Shown here: piece by piece, positions 24,506 to 33,092 of the stretch
Numbering within the stretch: position 1 is the stretch's first letter
Layout of the letters: the number at the start of each line of letters is the position of its first letter
NCBI RefSeq assembly: GCF_001831475.1
Contig: NZ_CP017688.1
Location: 1,984,001 to 2,048,000 of the forward strand
Source: Flavobacterium crassostreae
GTDB taxonomy: Bacteria > Bacteroidota > Bacteroidia > Flavobacteriales > Flavobacteriaceae
DNA length: 64,000 nucleotides
Reading direction: 5' to 3'
The notes under the pieces: generated by a model
What the model was told of the DNA's origin: nothing
Database searches by the model: none
The model's input: only the letters and a program-made list of their open reading frames with translations
Program-made: the position numbers and the translations under genes

Positions 24506-25585
24506 TTAAGATTGGTAATCCTTAAATGCCTCAAGGATTAATTCGTTTTCTACCAATTGATTGATTTTTATTTTTCCGATGCCATCAATTAGCGCAAACT
24601 GAATGGTTCCATACTCATTTTTTTTGTCATGAACTAGTAATTCTAATATGGGTGCAAGGTCTTTTGGATCAAAAGTAATATCGTCAAAAACGGCTTTAAT
24701 GGCTGTTTTTATCTGGTTGTATTGCGCCTTAGTGAGCAATTGTTTTTCTAAAGAGATGTAGCTCTCTAGGATCATTCCTACAGCTATTGCTTCTCCGTGG
24801 AGTAGGGTCGTTTTGTCTTGGCTTTCCAGAAAATAGCTTTCAATAGCGTGCCCGAGGGTGTGTCCAAAGTTTAATGCTTTACGGATATTTTTTTCTGTGG
24901 GATCTAGCGTAACAATTTCGTTTTTGATGGCTACAGAACGATGGATTAAAGCATCAAAATCCGAAAAATCAAGTACCTCTAAGTCTAAAAATTGTTCCCA
25001 ATATTTTTGATCAAATATCAAACCGTGTTTGAGCATTTCGGCCAGTCCAGATCGCATTTCGTTTTTGGGTAGAGTTTCTAAATAAGTACTATCCACCAGT
25101 ACCATAACCGGTAGGTTAAAAACACCTATTTGGTTTTTTAGATTGCCTAAATCCACTCCGTTTTTGCCTCCTACAGAAGCGTCTACCATAGCCAGTAGCG
25201 TAGTAGGAATGTTAATAAAATCAATACCTCTCTTGAAGGTGGAGGCAACAAATCCTCCTAAATCGGTAACTACTCCACCGCCTAAATTAATAACAAGACT
25301 TTTTCTATCTGCACCTAGTTCTGTAAGTACGTTCCAAATTTGAACGCAGGTTTCTATATTTTTATGGATTTCGCCATTTTCAAATTCAATGATTTCAATA
25401 GTCAAATCTGTGGCTATTTGAGGCAATAATCTTGGCAAACAAAATTCATTAGTGTTGCTATCTACAAGTATAAATAAATTGGTGTATTTATTTTGTTCTA
25501 AATGTGCATTTAGGGCCTGGTATCCTTTTTGGTTAAAATAAATAGGATGGTTGCTAGCTTGTATGGTAGTTAATTGCTCTGACAT
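24506..25585 (-). CDS. aroB: 3-dehydroquinate synthase
   Basis: 359 residues. Second step of the shikimate pathway, DAHP to 3-dehydroquinate, NAD- and metal-dependent. NAD-binding GGGVVTDLGGFVAS, INIPTTLLAMVDASVGGKNGV, and the metal-site HTLGHAIES (with LLHGEAIAVGM) are all seen. Length typical. It starts 6 nt after the stop of the O-antigen ligase gene, hence a probable operon. Confidence 0.97.
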   Translation of the reverse strand: MSEQLTTIQASNHPIYFNQKGYQALNAHLEQNKYTNLFILVDSNTNEFCLPRLLPQIATDLTIEIIEFENGEIHKNIETCVQIWNVLTELGADRKSLVINLGGGVVTDLGGFVASTFKRGIDFINIPTTLLAMVDASVGGKNGVDLGNLKNQIGVFNLPVMVLVDSTYLETLPKNEMRSGLAEMLKHGLIFDQKYWEQFLDLEVLDFSDFDALIHRSVAIKNEIVTLDPTEKNIRKALNFGHTLGHAIESYFLESQDKTTLLHGEAIAVGMILESYISLEKQLLTKAQYNQIKTAIKAVFDDITFDPKDLAPILELLVHDKKNEYGTIQFALIDGIGKIKINQLVENELILEAFKDYQS

Positions 25586-25591
25586 AATATT

Positions 25592-27979
25592 TTAGTTACA
25601 ATATTGCGCTAATAATTTGGAAGCGTCTGGATGATTTTTGTTTTTGGCAGCAAGTAAATTCTGGCAGCCTTTTTGTTTGTTATTGGTATTCAAATATGCG
25701 GCACCAAGTAAGTACTCTGTTTTGCCATCTATTAGAATTGGCGAATTTAAGGTTTTTTCTAAATAAATTATAGCAGATTTAAACTGATTTATCTTAAAAT
25801 AACAAATTCCTATATTCTGTGTTATTATACTGTTTTTTGGGTAATCAAGGGCTGCTTTTTTGTAATACACCAAGGCTTTATGGTACTGTTTTTTTAAAGA
25901 GTACTGTGTTGCCAATATTAAATTAGTAGCCTTGGCGGTGTTTTTAGACTCCTTTAGCTGTTGTTTTTTTGCAAATATTGCGTCTTTCTCAAAGGATTTT
26001 TTTCTGTTTTGTAGAGAGCTATCGTTTGGAAACAGGGTTATGGCACTATTTATAAATTTAATTATTTTATCGTTTGGATACCTACTTTGTGCTAATGCGC
26101 TGGAAGTTTGGATCCAAATATTTGGTTGTTGTATGTATTTAATAAATTCAGAATGGTTTTTTAAAATAGCGGTGGTATCTTTTTTGTAGGCATCCATGGT
26201 AAGCATCGCAAGGTAGTAATCTTCATTACGAGGCCTTATTGCAAAGGCTTTTTTGGCATAATAATGGGCGCTATCTAACTGCCCTAATTCTTTGTAAATC
26301 CGGTATTGATACCATTGGGCCCTGCCTGTATGGGGGTTGATAGTATTGGATTGGTCAAAATGGTGCAAAGCTTGGGAGTATTTTTTTTCTTTTACGGCAT
26401 AAATACCTGCCAATTCTATATACGGTTCTGAATTGGTGGCAACATTTGGAAATTTCGGTATTTGTTGGACTATTTTGGAATACGTATAGCTGTAATTTGC
26501 TTCGCCTTTGGCTTGATCCAATAGCATGTTGTTTTCAAACTGGTATGCTTTGAAGGTTGTATACGAAAAATAGGCTGTTATACTGCTTAAAAAAACAACA
26601 ATCAAAATGTACTTAGAATTGGAATTAGTTGCAGTAGGGTTGCTCTGAGTAAAACAACCATTTAAGACAGTTAAAACCAAGAATAAGCAAAAATTAATTT
26701 GCACAGTAGCCCGATACAAAGGAAAATTAAACAAAGCATCTATGCCGTAACTAAGCATTAGTAGTAAGGCTATTAGTGCTATGATTCTGGTTTGCGGTTC
26801 TTTTTTGGAGCTACAGTTTTGGAGGTTGTATAATAGTGCAAAAACAAAAATTAGTAAATAAGCCAGTAGGGTTACAAAGCCAGCTTCGGCGGCAATTTCC
26901 AAAAAATCGTTATGGGCATGGTTAGAGAGTAATAATCCATTGGATATTTTTTTTTCGTAAGGAATGGAGGCTATCTTCCAGTTGCCTAATCCTACTCCAA
27001 ATACCGGATTTGATTGGGCTATTTCAAAGGCATTTTGCCAGTATTTTAAACGAATATTTATGGACGCATCTTCTGTTTTGGTTGGGATGATTTGCATCAC
27101 TCGCTCTGTTACAGACTGAAATCGCTCTGTGTTTTCGGCTTTTTTAAAAATAAAATTTGCTATAAAAAAAGCCAGAACCACTGGAAGTATAATTGCCGGG
27201 AGGATACTTTTTATTGGCTTTGGATGCCATTTAATCTTTAAAGTTGCAGCTATAAAAACCAGAAGAATCAAAAACAAAGCAATATAGGCAGCTCTTGAAG
27301 CAATTAGCAAGATGAGTATGGTAACCATTAGTAACGTTAGACTCAAAAACCATTTTTTCCATTTAGAAAAATGAATAATACCTAGGAGTAAAAACGGAAT
27401 TTTTCCGGTTAAACTAGCAGCGTGTATATTGATGTTTCCGGTATTTCCTTTAATTTGATTAAAGGCAACAACTAAATTACTGGATTTTGCTAAACTAATA
27501 AACGTAGTGTAATCCATGTAGGTGCGGATAAACATACTTATACCAATCAAAAAACTAATAGTATAAATAAGGTACAATCTGCGGTATAATAGTATGCTTA
27601 GGTTTATAAATAAGCAAAATACAACCAAAATTTGAGTAAAACTTACTACAGCCAAAGAAGTATTTTGGGCTGTAAATACGGTTATTAGACATAAAAATAA
27701 AAAGGCAGTATACGATTTTGCTAGGTTACTTTTTTTTATTTTTCTTAAATATTCTTCGGGTAGTAGTTCGGGCTGCTTAAATATAAAAAACCCTACCAAA
27801 GCATTTACAATAGAAAGATAGAGGTATTGAGGAGCTATAATTTCTAGGCTTCCAAAGGCTGGAAAAAAATCGATACTTAAAATACTAAAGACTACCAACA
27901 GTGTAATTGTATCCAAATACGTTTTATTGGTGCTTTGTAAAATCTTTTCTTCGGTAGCAACGCTAGATTTTTTGGTCAT
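25592..27979 (-). CDS. O-antigen ligase/polymerase-domain membrane protein with C-terminal TPRs
   Basis: 795 residues. About 11 membrane segments (20-480) with the Wzy_C/O-antigen ligase core: FGVGLGNW and the periplasmic motif SNHAHNDFLEIAAEAG (about 350), where the His is conserved in WaaL-type ligases. The rest (about 500-795) has tetratricopeptide-like repeats, e.g. ALHHFDQSNTINPHTGRAQW and ALVYYKKAALDYPKNS. It could ligate O-antigen or polymerise another glycan; TPR-bearing members are common in Bacteroidota and may glycosylate proteins. It overlaps no gene but is 6 nt from aroB. Confidence 0.85.
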   Translation of the reverse strand: MTKKSSVATEEKILQSTNKTYLDTITLLVVFSILSIDFFPAFGSLEIIAPQYLYLSIVNALVGFFIFKQPELLPEEYLRKIKKSNLAKSYTAFLFLCLITVFTAQNTSLAVVSFTQILVVFCLFINLSILLYRRLYLIYTISFLIGISMFIRTYMDYTTFISLAKSSNLVVAFNQIKGNTGNINIHAASLTGKIPFLLLGIIHFSKWKKWFLSLTLLMVTILILLIASRAAYIALFLILLVFIAATLKIKWHPKPIKSILPAIILPVVLAFFIANFIFKKAENTERFQSVTERVMQIIPTKTEDASINIRLKYWQNAFEIAQSNPVFGVGLGNWKIASIPYEKKISNGLLLSNHAHNDFLEIAAEAGFVTLLAYLLIFVFALLYNLQNCSSKKEPQTRIIALIALLLMLSYGIDALFNFPLYRATVQINFCLFLVLTVLNGCFTQSNPTATNSNSKYILIVVFLSSITAYFSYTTFKAYQFENNMLLDQAKGEANYSYTYSKIVQQIPKFPNVATNSEPYIELAGIYAVKEKKYSQALHHFDQSNTINPHTGRAQWYQYRIYKELGQLDSAHYYAKKAFAIRPRNEDYYLAMLTMDAYKKDTTAILKNHSEFIKYIQQPNIWIQTSSALAQSRYPNDKIIKFINSAITLFPNDSSLQNRKKSFEKDAIFAKKQQLKESKNTAKATNLILATQYSLKKQYHKALVYYKKAALDYPKNSIITQNIGICYFKINQFKSAIIYLEKTLNSPILIDGKTEYLLGAAYLNTNNKQKGCQNLLAAKNKNHPDASKLLAQYCN

Positions 27980-28444
27980 GAAAGAGTTGTGTTTTTATTG
28001 CTCAAATACATTTTTTGGCATTTTTTTTTTAAAGTAACTACCAAAAATAGGTTTTTAGTAGCTTTTAATGCTGATTAAATCAAAATTTAATGGTTTATTA
28101 AACCAAGGTAGCAATTCTAAGCCTACAAAATGAGTCGGAACCAACCAACGTTATGGCTTTAAAATAATCAAAATAAATTAAGAATTAGTTAGCAAGTGCT
28201 AGGCCTTAATTGGGAACTAATTTTTTAAAATTAAATAAAAAAACATGGACTACAACAAAACAATCCATCCAGCAACTGGAGATGAAATAGCACAATATCA
28301 TCGGCTGAGGATGGATCAAACCAGTCAAAAAATAACTTCAGCACAGTAAACCAAAGTATGGAAACCAAAAACGTATTTCAAGCACGCCACATATTTATAA
28401 AAAAAAAGCCTTGGTATGCATAGACTACAATCAAGGCTTTTTGG
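27980..28444. other. 465-nt gene-free stretch
   Basis: Contains an inverted repeat AATTAGTT (28183-28190) and AACTAATT (28215-28222) followed by T6, a 34-codon open frame at 28245-28349 (plus strand) that I do not trust as a gene, and the rsmD terminator at 28402-28443. Nothing else recognisable. Confidence 0.4.
28402..28443 (-). terminator. Terminator of the DUF3822-rsmD operon
   Basis: AAAGCCTTG (28405-28413) pairs with CAAGGCTTT (28432-28440); loop of 18 nt; on the minus strand a T tract follows (28404 downward). Confidence 0.65.
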
Positions 28445-29038
28445 TTATTCGTCTTCAGTATCGTTTTCAAATAATTCTGGATCCAGTTCTTCATTTTTGG
28501 ATGGTAACTCAAAAAAACTAAAAATAGAACCACCATACGTTTTTTTGAATGAAAAATGCATCATGTGGTCCAACTTGGTGTATTTGGAGTGTTCAATCAC
28601 CATCATTCCATCTTCATTGAGGGTGTTTTTTTCAAAAACTAGCAATACAATGCGCTCAAATGTGGCTTGGTCTAGGGCGTAGGGAGGATCTGCAAAAACA
28701 ATGTCAAAGGAGGCGTTGTTTTTTTCTAAAAATTTAAACACGTCACTTTTGGTTGCGGCAATATTAAAATCATATTCATTAGCAATTTGTTTGATAAATT
28801 TTATGCAACCAAAATCACCATCTACCGATGTTATTGGACTGCTGCCTCTTGAGCCAAATTCATAACTAATGTTTCCGGTGCCAGCAAATAGATCCAATAC
28901 TTTCAACCCTTCAAAATTAAAATGGTTGTTCAAAACATTAAACAAAGCTTCTTTAGACATATCTGTTGTAGGTCTTACCGGTAGCCCTTTGGGCGGAGAA
29001 ATGCGCCTTCCTTTGTATTTTCCTGAAATGATTCTCAT
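28445..29038 (-). CDS. rsmD: 16S rRNA (guanine(966)-N2)-methyltransferase RsmD
   Basis: 197 residues. SAM-dependent methylation of G966 in 16S rRNA. Sequence begins MRIISGKYKGRRISPP (typical N-terminus), then TTDMSKEALFNVLNN, the SAM motif VLDLFAGTGNISYE and the catalytic N6-MTase-like motif FADPPY. Ends in an acidic tail. Its ATG overlaps the stop of the DUF3822 gene by 4 nt, so they are translationally coupled. Confidence 0.96.
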   Translation of the reverse strand: MRIISGKYKGRRISPPKGLPVRPTTDMSKEALFNVLNNHFNFEGLKVLDLFAGTGNISYEFGSRGSSPITSVDGDFGCIKFIKQIANEYDFNIAATKSDVFKFLEKNNASFDIVFADPPYALDQATFERIVLLVFEKNTLNEDGMMVIEHSKYTKLDHMMHFSFKKTYGGSIFSFFELPSKNEELDPELFENDTEDE

Positions 29039-29856
29039 GAGTTAAAGAGTATATAGTGTTTTCTGTTTTCGGCTTCTGAAAAGGTATTGCGTTGTTGTAG
29101 GCTGCTTAGGTCTATTAAATGTACATTTCGGATGTATTTATAGGCTATTTCATAATAAGGGCTATGGGTATCTATGGCTCCAATTAATTGTAACGGAAAA
29201 TTATCCGGGTTTAAATTTAATTGTTCTGCGGTAAACAAAATGTAGTAAATAAAATCTTCGACGCTTTGGTACTCAAAGGAGTTGAATAACAATAGTTTTT
29301 GATTTTGGATAACCAATATTTCAAAGTGTGTTTGCTGAAAATGGACAGACATTGTTTTGGTATCGTTATTCTTGGAAGCATCTAATAGTTTGCTAACCAG
29401 AATGCTATTGGTGTGTTTGTAGTCAAAAGTCCCAAATTGATCAATAAAAAAATTATTGACATGCACATACGGGATGTACACGGTATGCATGGAATAGGTA
29501 GCAAGGGTATCAGAGGCAAAAAAATCCGTTTCAAAAACTTTAGTGTTGTATTGCATGTAGCTTCCTATAGAGCCCTCATCAAATAGAGGAGAAGGAACAA
29601 AGGTTGCTAGATTGTTCCGATGCAAAACTAGTATTTCGTCATATTCGGCACGTAATTCCGGATGTTCTTGAAATGCTTTGGCATATTGGGTTTCTATTTT
29701 TATGCTTTTATCGGTAGTGTCAAATGGCACTTCTTTGTACATAGGGATGCTGTTATTGAGGGTATCAATACAACAAAAAGAAAATCCAGTGAGTGCAACT
29801 TCAATGGAGAGTTTTTTATATTTCTTTTGGGTAATATTACTTGGTGTTGTTGGCAT
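29035..29856 (-). CDS. DUF3822 family protein
   Basis: 273 residues from ATG 29856. The frame is open to 30114, but the upstream part would overlap ung on the other strand and looks random, so the internal Met at MPTTPSNITQKKYKKLS is taken. Conserved blocks are LSIEVALTGFSFCCIDTLNN near the start, and YIPYVHVNNFFIDQFG, HFEILVIQNQKLLLFNSF and YYILFTAEQLNLNPD later. The fold is of the ASKHA/actin-like type in related DUF3822 proteins, but function is unknown. Operon with rsmD, overlap 4 nt. Confidence 0.8.
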   Translation of the reverse strand: MPTTPSNITQKKYKKLSIEVALTGFSFCCIDTLNNSIPMYKEVPFDTTDKSIKIETQYAKAFQEHPELRAEYDEILVLHRNNLATFVPSPLFDEGSIGSYMQYNTKVFETDFFASDTLATYSMHTVYIPYVHVNNFFIDQFGTFDYKHTNSILVSKLLDASKNNDTKTMSVHFQQTHFEILVIQNQKLLLFNSFEYQSVEDFIYYILFTAEQLNLNPDNFPLQLIGAIDTHSPYYEIAYKYIRNVHLIDLSSLQQRNTFSEAENRKHYILFNS

Positions 29857-30029
29857 AAATGGGTTTGTAATCCGTTTTTTGTAAGTAATTTTAAGTGGAT
29901 TAAGTGAGAAGACAAACTTACAATTTTTTTTTATTTTTATGGGTTTATTATCTGGTATTTGGGTGTTTTGGAGTATAATTTTATTTGCATACTTTGTGGG
30001 ATTTATAGGGTGTTTGTTGGAGTAAGGAG

Positions 30030-30037
30030 TATCTTTG
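30030..30037 (+). promoter_or_regulatory. -7 box of ung
   Basis: TATCTTTG, 19 nt before the ung ATG at 30057; no TTG in the right place. Confidence 0.4.
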
Positions 30038-30056
30038 TGTTTTAATTTTTTTATGT

Positions 30057-30740
30057 ATGGAAATCCATTTAAACTCTCAGTGGAGCTGTTTTTTGGCAGC
30101 ACAAATTGCGACACCTTATTTCAAAACACTTTGGCAACAGCTGGAGAGCCACTACCAAGAGCAAGTGTGTTTTCCGCCTGAAGATTTGATTTTTGCGGCT
30201 TTTAATCAATGTGCTCTTGCAGATTTAAAGGTGGTTATTATTGGGCAGGATCCGTATCATGGGGTGGGACAGGCCAATGGGTTGAGTTTTTCGGTCAACG
30301 ATGGTTTGCGCATACCGCCTTCTTTACGTAATATTTATAGAGAATTGGCTACCGATTTGGATGCGGTTTTTATGCCTACTTCGGGCAATTTGGAGTTTTG
30401 GGCGCAGCAAGGGGTGTTGTTGCTCAATGCGAGTTTAACCGTTGAGAAAGACAAGCCCAATAGCCATAAACATTTAAAATGGAATATTTTTACGGATGCC
30501 GTGATCCAAAAAATTGCCGAAGAAAAACAGGGATTGGTTTTTTTGCTTTGGGGTGCTTTTGCACAGCAAAAAGGCAGCAAAATAGATAGAGACAAGCATT
30601 TGGTTTTGACCTCTGGGCATCCTTCGCCTATGAGTGCAAATCAAGGAAAGTGGTTTGGGAACAAGCATTTTAGTCAAACCAATGCTTATTTAAAAAAATT
30701 AGGAAAGAAAGAAATTATTTGGATACCTAATCTGCATTAA
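30057..30740 (+). CDS. ung: Uracil-DNA glycosylase
   Basis: 227 residues, family 1 UDG. Water-activating motif GQDPYHG with catalytic D65, the minor-groove loop LTSGHPSPMSA with the conserved His, and the LLLNASLTVEKDKPNSH block. Removes uracil from DNA in base excision repair. It ends before a strong bidirectional terminator inside a dispersed repeat. Confidence 0.97.
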   Translation: MEIHLNSQWSCFLAAQIATPYFKTLWQQLESHYQEQVCFPPEDLIFAAFNQCALADLKVVIIGQDPYHGVGQANGLSFSVNDGLRIPPSLRNIYRELATDLDAVFMPTSGNLEFWAQQGVLLLNASLTVEKDKPNSHKHLKWNIFTDAVIQKIAEEKQGLVFLLWGAFAQQKGSKIDRDKHLVLTSGHPSPMSANQGKWFGNKHFSQTNAYLKKLGKKEIIWIPNLH

Positions 30741-30756
30741 TATAACGCATTGTTTT

Positions 30757-30871
30757 GCGTGAGGGGTAGCAGCAAACCGCCAACGCGGTGCGTATGACCC
30801 GACAGCATCCAAAAAAAGGAGCTAATCACCGCAATGGTGCTTAGCTCCTTTTTTTGGGTGGTGGCACGCCC
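30757..30871 (-). repeat. Dispersed intergenic repeat, copy 1
   Basis: Read on the minus strand it begins GGGCGTGCC (30871-30863) and ends CCCCTCACGCA (30766-30756), with a GTCGGGTC core. Same frame of landmarks as the copies at 34765 and 56031. The inner part has been replaced by, or diverged into, a terminator hairpin. Confidence 0.55.
30811..30855. terminator. Bidirectional terminator between ung and the DUF gene
   Basis: AAAAAAAGGAGCTAA (30811-30825) pairs with TTAGCTCCTTTTTTT (30841-30855), with a smaller CACC/GGTG stem inside. Serves both convergent genes. Confidence 0.85.
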
Positions 30872-30891
30872 GAATTAAAAATGGGGATGGC

Positions 30892-31266
30892 TTATTTTTT
30901 GGTAATTTCTTCTAGAATTGCTTTGTCTTCTCGATTGCTTATCTTGAGGATTATGGGAATGTTTTGCATGGTTTTTCCTTCAATGATATAGGTTTTGGCT
31001 TTTCTAAATTCGGTACTGCTTTGGTCAAAATCTACATCTCCGTATTGTAGGGTGTTTTTGATGTCTATGGTGTCTATCCATGGTTCTGCCAGTACGGCCG
31101 AGGCTTTTTCGGAGTAATTAAAGGGTTTGTTTCGGATGTTGTTTAAAACACGGGAATTTGGAAAATAGTTGCAGCGGGTGTCTTTTCCGCTAAAAACTAA
31201 GGCTACAAAAAAAAGGCCAATAACTAGTCCTACTAAATAGTAGGCAAAACGTTGCGCAAACTTCAT
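30892..31266 (-). CDS. Single-pass membrane protein, small (DUF4258-like)
   Basis: 124 residues. One N-terminal membrane helix (about 8-26; YYLVGLVIGLFFVALVF) then a soluble domain with no clear catalytic motif; the core SRVLNNIRNKPFNYSEKA and TFRKAKTYIIEGK-like blocks look conserved. Possibly the DUF4258 family, from memory of flavobacterial genomes, not verified. It lies just downstream of ald in the same direction (35 nt), so may be co-transcribed. Confidence 0.7.
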   Translation of the reverse strand: MKFAQRFAYYLVGLVIGLFFVALVFSGKDTRCNYFPNSRVLNNIRNKPFNYSEKASAVLAEPWIDTIDIKNTLQYGDVDFDQSSTEFRKAKTYIIEGKTMQNIPIILKISNREDKAILEEITKK

Positions 31267-31301
31267 GAATTATTTTTTAGCAAAGGTAAAGTAAAGATTC
31301 T

Positions 31302-32501
31302 TTAAAATACAATTAAATTAATATCGTTATTTGGGAGGTCAAACCAATCTCCGATGGCTTTGTTGGTTAGGATTCCGTGGTACATATATACGCCGTTTTT
31401 GAGTCCAGAATCGCATCTGAGGGCGCTTTCGATACCGCCATCTTCGGCAATTTTCATGATAAAGGGGCTCAGGATATTGCTGATAGACAGGGATGCTGTT
31501 TTGGAATATCTGGAAGGTATGTTGGGCACGCAGTAGTGCAATACGTTGTTTTTGATAAAGGTTGGTTTTTCGTGGGTGGTCACTTCGGAGGTTTCAAAAC
31601 AGCCTCCGGTGTCTATGCTTACGTCTACAATTACGGCACCATGTTTCATGTGTTCTACCATTGTTTCTGAGACAACTACTGGGCAGCGCTCTTTGCCTCT
31701 TATGGCGCCAATGGCTACATCACAACGGCGTAGGGCTTTTAGTACGGCTTTAGATTGTATTGTGGAGGTAAAAATGCGTTGGTTTAGATTGTTTTGTAGC
31801 CTGCGCAATTTGGTTATAGAATTGTCAAATACTTTTACTGTGGCGCCAAGGCCTAAGGCGGTTTTGGCGGCAAATTCTCCTACGGTTCCGGCTCCAAGAA
31901 TAACTACCTCTGTGGGGGCTACTCCGGTGATGTTACCAAAGAGTAGTCCTTTGCCAAATTCGTTGGTGATCATTAACTCTGCGGCAATTAGGATAGATGC
32001 TGTGCCTGCTATCTCGCTAGAGCATCGCACGGCGGGATAAGATCCGTCTTGGTCTTTTATGTATTCAAAGGCTAGGGCGGTAATTTTTTTCTTACTTAAT
32101 GCCTCAAAATAGGCTTTGTCTTTTGTTTTTAATTGTATAGACGAAATTAAAATGGTTTGGTTGTGCATCATTTCAATTTCGGCTAGGGTAGGAGTGCCTA
32201 CTTTTAATAGCATTGGGCAGCCAAAAACCTTGCGGGTATCTTGGGTTACTTCTGCACCGGCATCACTATATTCTTTGTCAGAATAGCTAGAGTTTTCTCC
32301 AGCTCCAGCTTCAATCATCACTCTGTGTCCGTTGTTTACCAAAGAGTTTACGGCATCTGGGGTAAGGCAAATACGGCGTTCTTGGTAGCAGGTTTCATTA
32401 GGGATACCAATAAATAATTCGCTCTTGTGTCTGGCTACTTCTAGTTTTTCCTCTTGAGGTAGTAGCTGTTCTTTGGTAAAAGGAGATAAGGATATGGACA
32501 T
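31302..32501 (-). CDS. ald: Alanine dehydrogenase
   Basis: 399 residues from ATG 32501 (the frame runs 11 codons further up). Reversible NAD-dependent deamination of alanine to pyruvate. N-terminal FIGIPNETCYQERRICLTPDAV with the pyruvate-site Lys/Arg region, NAD-binding VVILGAGTVGEFAAKTALGLGATVKVFD split by conserved Gly, and HGAVIVDVSIDTGGCFETS. The extended N-terminus and Ile/Phe-rich tail are typical of the Bacteroidota form. Followed by the small membrane protein gene. Confidence 0.93.
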   Translation of the reverse strand: MSISLSPFTKEQLLPQEEKLEVARHKSELFIGIPNETCYQERRICLTPDAVNSLVNNGHRVMIEAGAGENSSYSDKEYSDAGAEVTQDTRKVFGCPMLLKVGTPTLAEIEMMHNQTILISSIQLKTKDKAYFEALSKKKITALAFEYIKDQDGSYPAVRCSSEIAGTASILIAAELMITNEFGKGLLFGNITGVAPTEVVILGAGTVGEFAAKTALGLGATVKVFDNSITKLRRLQNNLNQRIFTSTIQSKAVLKALRRCDVAIGAIRGKERCPVVVSETMVEHMKHGAVIVDVSIDTGGCFETSEVTTHEKPTFIKNNVLHYCVPNIPSRYSKTASLSISNILSPFIMKIAEDGGIESALRCDSGLKNGVYMYHGILTNKAIGDWFDLPNNDINLIVF

Positions 32502-32595
32502 TTTTGGAACTAATTTTAAAGTAAAAATACACAAAAAGATTGCAATATGGAGTTGTTATGCTCCAGAAAATCAAAAATTTAATTTACAAATTGTT

Positions 32596-33015
32596 TTAGA
32601 TCCCAGATGGGCTCATTTGTAACAAACGATTGCCCTCTGGCAATACCGTAATGGTAATGGTGGTCGCGCCTTCTGGAATTAGGTCAGCGACCTTATCTGC
32701 CCATTCAATAAAGCACCAATTGCCAGAATAGAAATACTCTTCGGCACCGATATCTAGGGCTTCGTTTTGGCTGTTGATTCTATAAAAATCAAAATGATAA
32801 ATAGTTTGATTTGTAGTGGTTTGGTATTCGTTAACTAAAGAAAAGGTTGGACTACTTGTAGGTTCTGTAACTCCTAGTGTTTTGCACAATTGTTTGATAA
32901 AAGTGGTTTTGCCAGCTCCCATTTCGCCTTGAAACAAAAGTATTTTATTAGGGTTTTGAGCCACCACTTGTGCTGCTACAGAGTCTAGGTCTTTTAATGA
33001 AAATATGCATTCCAT
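32596..33015 (-). CDS. tsaE: tRNA threonylcarbamoyladenosine synthesis protein TsaE
   Basis: 139 residues, the standard size. P-loop GEMGAGKTTFIKQLC, switch-like TSSPTFSLVNEY and HFDFYRI, with FIEWADKV. It is the ATPase that supports TsaB/TsaD in making t6A37 of tRNA. Lies between PorX and alanine dehydrogenase on the minus strand; gaps of about 80 and 94 nt. Confidence 0.95.
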   Translation of the reverse strand: MECIFSLKDLDSVAAQVVAQNPNKILLFQGEMGAGKTTFIKQLCKTLGVTEPTSSPTFSLVNEYQTTTNQTIYHFDFYRINSQNEALDIGAEEYFYSGNWCFIEWADKVADLIPEGATTITITVLPEGNRLLQMSPSGI

Positions 33016-33092
33016 AACTATAGTTCTGGGTATTAAGGTTTGTGTTGTTTTATCTTAAATTTAGTAATTTATGCCCCTAAATTCGGGCAGGG

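Noticed and set aside
29857..30114. N-terminal extension of the DUF3822 gene
   Set aside because: It overlaps ung on the other strand and its own promoter region, and has low-complexity Lys/Ile/Pro content.
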